The notes under the pieces: generated by a model
What the model saw: the letters and a program-made list of their open reading frames with translations, nothing else
What the model was told of the DNA's origin: nothing
The model's database searches: none
Made by a program: the position numbers and the translations under genes
In this document: one piece after another, positions 1-5,422 of the stretch
How positions within the stretch are numbered: position 1 is the stretch's first letter
Layout of the letters: each line of letters opens with the position of its first letter
Assembly: GCA_903643055.1 (NCBI GenBank)
Contig: CAHJWV010000308.1
Span: 1-5,422, forward strand
Length of the DNA stretch: 5,422 nt
Source of the DNA: Burkholderiales bacterium
GTDB lineage: Bacteria > Pseudomonadota > Gammaproteobacteria > Burkholderiales > Burkholderiaceae
Reading direction: 5' to 3'

Positions 1-1908
1 CGGCAAGGTGGTCAGGTAAGCCAATGAGGAATAACCCGTGCCGAAGTCGTCGATCGAGATCTCGACGCCGATCTCGTTGAGCCGGTGCAATGAAGGTATG
101 ACGTTCTGCAGGTCCTTCATCAGCCCGGTTTCGGTGATCTCCAGCTCGATTACATGGTGTGGCACGTTGTAGGCGGTGACCGCTGCATGGATGTTTTCCA
201 CCAGGTCCGTGCGCTCAAACAGACGATTAGGCAGGTTCACCGCGATGGAGTCGGAGAAGCCAAAGCTGTCTTGCCAGAGGCGCGCCTGGCGGGCCGTTTC
301 ACGGATCGCCCATTCGCTGAGCGGGATGATCAAGCCGGTTTCCTCGGCCAGCGGGATGAAGTCGCCGGGCGGCACCAGCGAGCTGCCGCGCTGCCAGCGC
401 ATCAGCGCTTCGACGCCCACCATTCTTGCGGCGCGCACGTCGATCTTCGGCTGGTAATGCAGCACCAGCTCATTGCGTTCGATGGCCTTGTGCAGCGCGC
501 TTTCCAGCTCCAGCTTTTCGCGCCCCTTGCCGGCCAGCGCCGGGCGGTACAGCAGCGCGGCATTGCGGCCTTGCGCCTTGACCGAATACATCGCCACGTC
601 GGAATTGCGCATCAGGTCGGCAACCGTGGTGCCATCGCGCGGGAACATCGCAATGCCCACGCTGGCCGTGACGAAACATTCCTGGCCGCCCACGAAGATC
701 GGCTCGCGCATCACGTCCAGGATGCGGTCAGCCACGCGCTCGGCATCGGCTTCATCGCAGACTTCGGGCAGCAACGCGACGAACTCATCGCCGCCCAGCC
801 GCCCCACGGCTTCCAGCGTGCGATGCGAGCGCGACCCCATCGACTCGATCGAGCTTTCCATCACCTGATCGGAATGCCGCACGCAAGAGCGCAGCCGGCG
901 CGAAACTTCCATCAGCAGCTCATCGCCTGCGCCATGGCCGAGCGTGTCGTTGATGACCTTGAAGCGGTCGAGGTCGATCAGCAGCAGCGCCACCGGGTGA
1001 TTCAAGCGGCGCGCATGTTCCAGCGCCCGCTCGGCGCGCCAGATCAACTGGCGGCGGTTTGGCAAGCCGGTCAGCGCGTCGAAGTTCGCCAGATGGCGGA
1101 TCTTGTCTTCGGCCATGCGCCGGTCGGTCACGTCTTGCACGATGCCGGTGTAGCCGGCCAGATTGCCGTGCTCGTTGAACTCGGGCTCGGCTTCGACGTG
1201 GATGATGCGTTGCTGGCGGCCATCGGGCAGCGTCACCGGGATGTCGGTGGCCAGCACCGAACTGTTGCGCATCACGTCATGCAGGATCAGCAGCAGGCCT
1301 TCGCGGTCATCGGGCGGCATCATGCGAAGCAAGGGGCGCATGCGCAACTCGTCGCCCAGGCCCATGCCGAACACCCGCAAGCCCTCGACCGAGAAGATCG
1401 GGTCGCCACTGGCGACGCGCCAATCGAAGCTGCCCATGCGTGCCAGGTCTTGCGCACGCGCAAGTTTCGATTTGCTGCGCTCCAGCTCCAGCCGGGTCCG
1501 CGACGAGCGCAGCAGATAACGCAAGCGGCCGGCCAGCAGGCTCCATTGCGTGGACTTGACGAAGAAGTCGGTCGCGCCGACTTCATACGCATGGGTGATC
1601 GATGCATCGTCGTCGAGACCGGTCAGCATCAACACCGGTAGCGACTCGAAGCCTGGCAAGCTGCGCACGGCTTGGCAGGTCTGGAAGCCATCGAGGCCCG
1701 GCATCACCGCATCGAGCACCACCACATCGGGCAGCCAATCGGCCAGCATTTCGATCGCGCGTTCACCGCTGGTGGCCTCAGTGATCTCAAATCCGCGCTC
1801 GCGCAGCGCAATGGCGGTCAGCAGCAGATTGACCTCATCGTCATCGACGAGCAGCACCTTGGGCTGAAGCAGCAGATCGTCCTCGATCAAGGCGGCGCTC
1901 GAAGTCAT
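1..1908 (-). CDS. Response regulator with REC-PAS-GGDEF-EAL domains (c-di-GMP turnover), 3' end beyond window
   Basis: This is a cytoplasmic response regulator predicted to make and/or degrade cyclic di-GMP when phosphorylated. I translated 636 codons with no stop; the frame is still open at position 1, so roughly the last third of the EAL domain is missing from view. The receiver spans about residues 17-133, with acidic pocket D22-D24, phospho-acceptor D66 in LDAVMPGLDG, T96 and K118. A PAS domain of the PAS_3 type follows at about 148-268 and ends in QDVTDRR. GGDEF covers about 270-455, with D312, FKVINDTLGH and an intact GGDEF at 372-376. EAL starts at about 465: LHYQPKID, EAL at 500-502, ELEITE near 588-593 and DDFGTG at 620-625 are all present, so both enzymes look potentially active. 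A 20-residue insert precedes GGDEF. The ATG at 1908 lies 3 bases after the kinase stop (1912-1914) with no clear ribosome binding site, which suggests coupling to the kinase gene. The domain calls are firm. Which activity dominates cannot be read from sequence. Confidence 0.95.
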   Translation of the reverse strand, partial: MTSSAALIEDDLLLQPKVLLVDDDEVNLLLTAIALRERGFEITEATSGERAIEMLADWLPDVVVLDAVMPGLDGFQTCQAVRSLPGFESLPVLMLTGLDDDASITHAYEVGATDFFVKSTQWSLLAGRLRYLLRSSRTRLELERSKSKLARAQDLARMGSFDWRVASGDPIFSVEGLRVFGMGLGDELRMRPLLRMMPPDDREGLLLILHDVMRNSSVLATDIPVTLPDGRQQRIIHVEAEPEFNEHGNLAGYTGIVQDVTDRRMAEDKIRHLANFDALTGLPNRRQLIWRAERALEHARRLNHPVALLLIDLDRFKVINDTLGHGAGDELLMEVSRRLRSCVRHSDQVMESSIESMGSRSHRTLEAVGRLGGDEFVALLPEVCDEADAERVADRILDVMREPIFVGGQECFVTASVGIAMFPRDGTTVADLMRNSDVAMYSVKAQGRNAALLYRPALAGKGREKLELESALHKAIERNELVLHYQPKIDVRAARMVGVEALMRWQRGSSLVPPGDFIPLAEETGLIIPLSEWAIRETARQARLWQDSFGFSDSIAVNLPNRLFERTDLVENIHAAVTAYNVPHHVIELEITETGLMKDLQNVIPSLHRLNEIGVEISIDDFGTGYSSLAYLTTLP

Positions 1909-1911
1909 GAG

Positions 1912-3540
1912 TCAGATGTCCAAAACCCGTTGCAGGGCGACCCGCACGATCGCGACTTCGGCCTGAAGCTCGCCAACACGTTCGGCCATTCCCTCGGCTT
2001 GGTCTTGCCGGGCCCTGGACTCGATGTCAGCGCAAATTTTTGACAACTTCAGGGCTCCGATGCTGGCTGACGAAGATTTTAGGGTGTGGGCCACATGGCG
2101 AATACCCCCAAGCTCATTCGCGGCCAGCGCCTCTTGAAGCTGCGGCAGCATGCGGATAATCGAGGTTTCGAAGGCGTTGACCACACGCTCCATCAGCCGG
2201 TTTTCGTTATGGGGGTCCAGCTCTCGCAGGCGGTCCAAAGCCTGCTCGTCGAGCACCGAAGGCTTAGAGGGATCGACAGCGACAGGCGTGGCAGAGGCTG
2301 GCGCGGCAGGGGCGCTGGCGGAGCCGCTGTCGCGGGGGTCGATGGCGGCAGAAGGGTTCAGGTGTTTGGTGAGCATCGCAAGCAGTTGACTCTGGCGAAA
2401 GGGTTTGGAGAGGTAGTCATCGAATCCCAACCCCAGGAAACGCTCTTCATCACCGCCCAGTGCATTGGCTGTGACAGCGATGATCGGCGTGCCGCTGGAC
2501 GTCAAGAAATCAAAACGGCCCGCCTTATCTCGGCGGAACCAGTTCAGGGCTTCGACGCCGTCCATGCCCGGCATCTGAATATCCATCAACACCAAATCAA
2601 ACCGCTTCACACACATGGCCCTCAGGCCGACCAGCGCGCCCGATGCAATTTGCACCCGGCACCCCAGCGTTCTGAGCATCTGCCCTATGACCTCTTGGTT
2701 GACGACATTGTCTTCCACGACAAGGATGTGTGCGTTCAGCCTTGGCGTCAACCGGTCGGCCTCTGAAATCGTCGCGGAAACACCCAGAATGGCTTGTCGA
2801 AGCTCAGCTTTGCGGATGGACTTGGGCACAAAACGATGAAAGCCGGCACGATGTGCTGCCTTGACATCGTCAGGCGTTGAGACGGGCGACAGCAAAATCA
2901 TTTTCAGCTTCGGTTGCCGGCCCGAGGCCTGCAATGCCAGTGCCAGGCCCATGCCGTCGAGCCGGGGCATGCGCATGTCGATCAGCGCCAGGTCGAATTG
3001 CGGGTCGATGTCGGTCTGCCCATGCAGGATCTCGAGCGCTGCGCGGCCGTCTTCGGCGAGTGTCACCTCATGGCCCCAGGCCTTCAGCATGTTGTCGAGC
3101 ACGATGCGATGGGTCTCGTGGTCTTCAGCCACCAGCACCCGCATGCGCGGCATCGCGACCCAGTCCAGCCCGAGCACGGCGCTCTCGGCCTCGCCGATCT
3201 CGGCCGCACCGAAGGGCAGCACGAAGACGAAGGTCGAGCCCAGGCCCGGCTGGCTGCGCACGTCGATGTGCCCGCCCATCAGCTCGACCAGTTGCCGGGA
3301 GATGGTCAGGCCCAGCCCGGTGCCGCCGTAGCGGCGTGCCATGCCCACGCTGCCCTGCGTGAACGCTTTCTTCGAAAGGTCCAAGACGTCGATGATGATT
3401 TCCAGCAGCGATTCGCCCGACCGATACACCGCGTGCGCGAACCGGCGCTGCCTGTCGCTCAAGGCCGTGACCAGCAGCAACTCGCTCATGCCCAGGATGC
3501 CGTTCATCGGTGTGCGGATCTTGTGGCTCATGCTGGCCAT
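1912..3540 (-). CDS. C-terminal half of the hybrid kinase: HisKA, truncated ATPase domain, two receivers, Hpt
   Basis: This 542-residue frame holds the transmitter and relay parts. The H-box is MSHKIRTPMNG, with phospho-acceptor H6 and K7 where Glu is usual. HisKA continues to about residue 56, then jumps directly to KAFTQGSVGMARRYGGTGLGL: the G2 box (72-77) and the C-terminal ATPase segment (to about 110) are present, but the N box and DxGxG box are not. Receiver 1 covers about 132-253 (E139/D140, D188, S218, K240). Receiver 2 covers about 270-394 (E276/D277, D320, T357, K379-P380). An Ala/Pro/Ser-rich linker (about 396-427) leads to the Hpt domain (about 428-542), with H485 in AHTLKSSSASIGA. 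As it stands the protein should not bind ATP normally, but it could still pass phosphate among receivers and Hpt. The ATG at 3540 overlaps the upstream frame by 13 bases, with AAGG 7 bases before it, so separate translation is conceivable. Its stop lies 3 bases before the response regulator ATG. Confidence 0.85.
   Translation of the reverse strand: MASMSHKIRTPMNGILGMSELLLVTALSDRQRRFAHAVYRSGESLLEIIIDVLDLSKKAFTQGSVGMARRYGGTGLGLTISRQLVELMGGHIDVRSQPGLGSTFVFVLPFGAAEIGEAESAVLGLDWVAMPRMRVLVAEDHETHRIVLDNMLKAWGHEVTLAEDGRAALEILHGQTDIDPQFDLALIDMRMPRLDGMGLALALQASGRQPKLKMILLSPVSTPDDVKAAHRAGFHRFVPKSIRKAELRQAILGVSATISEADRLTPRLNAHILVVEDNVVNQEVIGQMLRTLGCRVQIASGALVGLRAMCVKRFDLVLMDIQMPGMDGVEALNWFRRDKAGRFDFLTSSGTPIIAVTANALGGDEERFLGLGFDDYLSKPFRQSQLLAMLTKHLNPSAAIDPRDSGSASAPAAPASATPVAVDPSKPSVLDEQALDRLRELDPHNENRLMERVVNAFETSIIRMLPQLQEALAANELGGIRHVAHTLKSSSASIGALKLSKICADIESRARQDQAEGMAERVGELQAEVAIVRVALQRVLDI
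3366..3373 (-). other. Junction of in-frame deletion in the kinase ATPase domain
   Basis: Residues 55-60 of the C-terminal half read L-S-K-K-A-F. The first part (DVLDLSK) is the normal end of the HisKA second helix, which usually continues IEAG. The next part (AFTQGSVGMARRYGGTGLGL) normally follows the DTGIGI box by roughly 15-20 residues. About 85-100 residues expected in this family are absent, while the frame is kept. I see no long direct repeat at the visible junction to explain the event. Confidence 0.75.
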
Positions 3541-5135
3541 GAACTGGCCTTGTCCTGGCTGGCCAATTCGGCCGCGTCACGGGCCTGCTGCAATACGATC
3601 TGGCGTTCGCGCTCAGCCGTCACATCGGTCGCCATGCCATAGACGCTGATGCTGCCGTCGGCCATGCGGCGCGCGCTGGTCCGACTGCGCACCCAGCGCA
3701 TGCCCAGCACCGGATGACGAATGCGCAGCACGGTATCGGTCGGCTTCAGCCGCATCTCTTGCCGCCGCCGTGCCGACAGCAGGGCATGGTCTTGTGGGTC
3801 GATCACCGATTGCAGCAGCCCCGGGTCGACATCGAAATTTTCCCGGGTCCAGCGGGTCAGGCCGGGATACTTGACCGTCGACAGAAAGCGGAAATGGTCG
3901 CGCGCCGGGTTGGTGACGAACAGACTGTCGTCTACTGCCTCGGCAAATTCGCGAAAGCGCGCCTGCGACTCCTGCAGTTCACGCTCCGCTTCGCGCTCGT
4001 GAGTAACGTCGCGGGCCAGCGCAATCACGCTGCGGGCCTCGCCGAAGCTGTCATCCGCATCGGCGCGCAAGGCCACGAAGCGGACCGACACCCGGCGCGG
4101 GCCTTGCGGCGTCGAAAAACCGAACTCGCGCTCGATCATCTGCGTCTGCGCGAGAGCCTGTTGCACGCAAGACTCCAACCGCTCGCTAACCTCCAACCCG
4201 AAGGCATCGTCCAGCCTCTGGCCAACGACTCGTTCACGCGGCCGGCCGAACTCGGCTTCGGCGTGGCCGTTGAGGCTGAGCACACGATGATTCACCGCAT
4301 CGAACACATACAGGCTGATCGGCAGCTTGCGCAGCAGCGGCGTCAGGAATTCATGCGCTTCGGCGGATGGCGCGACCCTCACTCGGCGAGCGGCATCGCG
4401 CTCGGCCAGCAGGTTCAGCTGATGCCGGACCGTTTCCAGCAGCGTCGGCAGCAGCGGGTCGTCGATGTCATAAGGCAGGCGCTGCAGTTCCAGCACGGCC
4501 AGCGCACGGCCGGCCAAGGTGACTGGCAAGGCCGCATCGCAAGCGCCGCTGAAGCCCTGCGGTGTCCTCGTCTCGCCGTGCATCGTGCCCGGTGTCGAGA
4601 CTGGAGGGCTTGCGGCAACCGACCGAACCGCGCTCAGCCGCAAGCGCTGATGCAAGGCGGCCCAGGCCACACCCGACCATTCGGCGCGCATCGACAGGCA
4701 CGCCGACGCGTCGACCGCGCCTGACTCCATCAATGCGCGGAGTTCGACCACGTCGCCCTCCGCGGAAACCACCTGCCACGCCGAGACGTCCTGCGCATCG
4801 AGCCCGTGCGCCAGCAAGGCACTGACGGCATGCATCGCTTCATCGAGCGTCGTCGTCTTGGCGAGGGTCTGCGCCACGTCATGCAGCAAGCTCAGCCAGC
4901 GCGGGTCGATCGATGATGGCCTCGGCGATTCGGGAGCATGCTTCGGCCCGGCCTGGCCCTCAGGTTCGCGGGGCGTGGCTGCAGGCGGCGCGGGCAGGTT
5001 GCGCACCCACACGGCCCCCAGCGCGGCCACGACCGCCAAAGCCACGGGCCACAGGCCTGCTGCGGGCAGGGCCAAAGCGCAACCGGCAGACAAGACGGCC
5101 AGGCCCAGCAACAAGCGGAAAGCGAAAACGGGCAT
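3528..5135 (-). CDS. Sensor half of the hybrid histidine kinase (2 TM helices, GAF, two PAS), ends by frameshift
   Basis: This half carries the input domains of the kinase and would sit in the inner membrane. Numbered from the ATG at 5135 (535 residues), two hydrophobic helices at about 2-24 and 27-44 form a tight hairpin with almost no periplasmic loop, so sensing is probably cytoplasmic or within the membrane. A Pro-rich linker follows, then a GAF domain at about 78-245, a PAS at about 263-380 ending in ARDVTHEREAE, and a second PAS of the PAS_3 type at about 391-508 ending in ATDVTAERER. A helical linker (QQARDAAELASQDK) then leads towards HisKA, but the frame shifts and stops at 3528-3530 before the phospho-acceptor histidine. 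An in-frame TTG at 5171 would add 12 polar residues. I prefer the ATG because it starts right at the first membrane helix; neither has a good ribosome binding site. No ligand-binding residues could be identified in GAF or PAS. Confidence 0.8.
   Translation of the reverse strand: MPVFAFRLLLGLAVLSAGCALALPAAGLWPVALAVVAALGAVWVRNLPAPPAATPREPEGQAGPKHAPESPRPSSIDPRWLSLLHDVAQTLAKTTTLDEAMHAVSALLAHGLDAQDVSAWQVVSAEGDVVELRALMESGAVDASACLSMRAEWSGVAWAALHQRLRLSAVRSVAASPPVSTPGTMHGETRTPQGFSGACDAALPVTLAGRALAVLELQRLPYDIDDPLLPTLLETVRHQLNLLAERDAARRVRVAPSAEAHEFLTPLLRKLPISLYVFDAVNHRVLSLNGHAEAEFGRPRERVVGQRLDDAFGLEVSERLESCVQQALAQTQMIEREFGFSTPQGPRRVSVRFVALRADADDSFGEARSVIALARDVTHEREAERELQESQARFREFAEAVDDSLFVTNPARDHFRFLSTVKYPGLTRWTRENFDVDPGLLQSVIDPQDHALLSARRRQEMRLKPTDTVLRIRHPVLGMRWVRSRTSARRMADGSISVYGMATDVTAERERQIVLQQARDAAELASQDKASSWPA
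3540..3552 (-). other. Frameshift site joining the two kinase frames
   Basis: On the minus strand the sequence reads AAGGCCAGTTCATGGCC. In the upstream frame this gives K-A-S-S-W-P-A-stop. With one extra C (AAGGCCCAGTTCATG) it gives K-A-Q-F-M-A-S-M-S-H, the usual approach to a histidine kinase H-box. The break therefore looks like one lost base in a short G/C run. No slippery heptamer of the programmed -1 type is visible. A sequencing or assembly error is the main alternative. Confidence 0.8.
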
Positions 5136-5274
5136 GGGCGAGTGGAGAGGTCGGCACCGCGATCGGGTCAAAGCACGCCGGCTCGGCGCGTCTTTCGTGT
5201 CTCCTCTTTCGGCAGGCGCCGCCTGAACTTGACCGGGGTCGAACTCGAAGTGAGACTTTTGACAAGACCGGTCC

Positions 5275-5290
5275 TTACAATCATTTGTAA
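5275..5290. promoter_or_regulatory. Palindromic operator-like site TTACAA-N4-TTGTAA
   Basis: A perfect 6-bp inverted repeat with a 4-base spacer stands out as AT-rich in a very GC-rich setting. With one mismatch the arms extend to 5272-5293. It lies about 140 bases upstream of the preferred kinase ATG, where a transcription-factor site for the kinase-regulator operon could be. The arms are too short and AT-rich for a convincing terminator, and no T-run follows on either strand. The binding protein is unknown. Confidence 0.4.
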
Positions 5291-5366
5291 TGAATGGTGA
5301 ACCGACGCCTGCTTTGCCAGAACGGTGCCTCGATCGGCGCGAGCGCGCCCGGCCGCAACGCCCGCG

Positions 5367-5390
5367 CGCCGCCTCGCCGCCTCGCCGCCG
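5367..5390. repeat. Short tandem repeat, 8-bp unit CGCCGCCT, three copies (last imperfect)
   Basis: Two exact copies of CGCCGCCT (5367-5374 and 5375-5382) are followed by CGCCGCCG (5383-5390). Because 8 is not a multiple of 3, a change in copy number would shift any reading frame across it. With only three copies in GC-rich DNA, chance is a fair explanation. Confidence 0.5.
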
Positions 5391-5422
5391 TGCGCAGCGC
5401 CATCTCCGCCCAGCGCAGCATG

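Larger units (their letters stand above)
1912..5171 (-). pseudogene. Disrupted hybrid sensor histidine kinase locus (2TM-GAF-PAS-PAS-HisKA-[ATPase remnant]-REC-REC-Hpt)
   Basis: Read together, the two overlapping frames form one membrane-bound hybrid histidine kinase. Adding a single C to the minus strand at about 3546-3548 turns KASSWPA-stop into KAQFMASMSH, the normal run into an H-box, and gives one protein of about 1,074 residues from the ATG at 5135. Three lesions are visible: that frameshift, Lys instead of the usual Glu directly after the H-box histidine, and an in-frame loss of the N and G1 boxes of the ATPase domain. Hybrid kinases of this architecture normally carry about 100 more residues there. 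The receivers and Hpt downstream are intact. I read the locus as a kinase that has lost autophosphorylation. Whether it is a plain pseudogene or retains a relay function is open. The two halves are described separately. Confidence 0.7.
5136..5422. other. Leader/intergenic region and unassigned right edge
   Basis: This stretch has no recognised gene. From 5136 to about 5270 it is the leader of the kinase gene. A strong AGGAG (5201-5205, minus strand) lies there, but no in-frame start follows at normal spacing. From about 5281 to the right edge both strands are open. The minus strand could hold the last 46 codons of an upstream gene, ending in FTIHYK and a TGA at 5281-5283. The plus strand could hold the start of a divergent gene from an ATG at 5294 (MVNRRLLCQNGAS). 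Both frames share the same third-codon positions, so base bias cannot separate them, and I recognise neither product. Confidence 0.45.

Noticed and set aside
154..1641. Long plus-strand open frame of 495 codons
   Set aside because: It is antisense to the REC-PAS-GGDEF-EAL gene, and its His/Gln/Arg-rich product has no family features. Long antisense frames are expected in GC-rich genes.
3540..3560. Programmed ribosomal frameshift at the kinase break
   Set aside because: No X-XXY-YYZ slippery heptamer or poly-A/T run is present, so a mutation or sequencing error fits better.
2914..3642. Plus-strand open frame of 242 codons across the kinase frameshift
   Set aside because: It is antisense to conserved receiver and ATPase motifs, and the product is low-complexity and unrecognisable.
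3714..4724. Plus-strand open frame of 336 codons
   Set aside because: It is a mirror of the GAF/PAS coding region, with no domain of its own.
4960..5265. Minus-strand open frame of 101 codons overlapping the kinase start
   Set aside because: It is Arg/Gly/Ala-rich, has no motif, and overlaps the membrane-helix coding region in another frame.
5266..5273. Palindrome GACCGGTC as a regulatory site
   Set aside because: An 8-bp self-complementary GC-rich word is expected by chance and the symmetry does not extend.
5259..5291. Possible plus-strand promoter starting with TTGACA
   Set aside because: The -35 match is perfect, but no acceptable -10 lies 16-18 bases downstream; TACAAT is at 11 and TTGTAA at 20 bases.

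Overview
The window is GC-rich, with codons ending mostly in G or C. Gene content and protein style suggest a betaproteobacterium of the Burkholderiales (Leptothrix/Rubrivivax/Comamonadaceae-like). That placement is inferred from style, not from a marker gene.

All recognisable genes are on the minus strand and read from right to left. Positions 5136-5422 are a leader/intergenic region with a 16-bp palindrome (5275-5290) and about 130 bases at the right edge open on both strands. Positions 5135-1912 hold one large hybrid sensor histidine kinase locus with the order two membrane helices, GAF, PAS, PAS, HisKA, ATPase remnant, receiver, receiver, Hpt. Positions 1908-1 hold its partner response regulator (receiver, PAS, GGDEF, EAL), which runs off the left edge inside the EAL domain. 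The regulator's ATG lies 3 bases after the kinase stop, so the two are very probably co-transcribed and translationally coupled. As designed, this is a sensor-to-cyclic-di-GMP pathway: the kinase senses, passes phosphate through its receivers and Hpt, and the regulator makes or breaks c-di-GMP.

The kinase is the unusual part. It is split into two overlapping frames (3528-5135 and 1912-3540) by what looks like one lost base near 3546-3548, just before the phospho-acceptor histidine. The usual SHE of the H-box reads SHK. The segment from the end of HisKA to just before the G2 box is missing in frame, including the N box and the DxGxG (G1) box needed to bind ATP. The two receivers, the Hpt histidine and the whole visible regulator keep their key residues. 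The locus is therefore either a decaying kinase pseudogene or a kinase whose catalytic core is gone while its REC-REC-Hpt relay is retained. Assembly or sequencing error could explain the frameshift, but the other two lesions are harder to explain that way.
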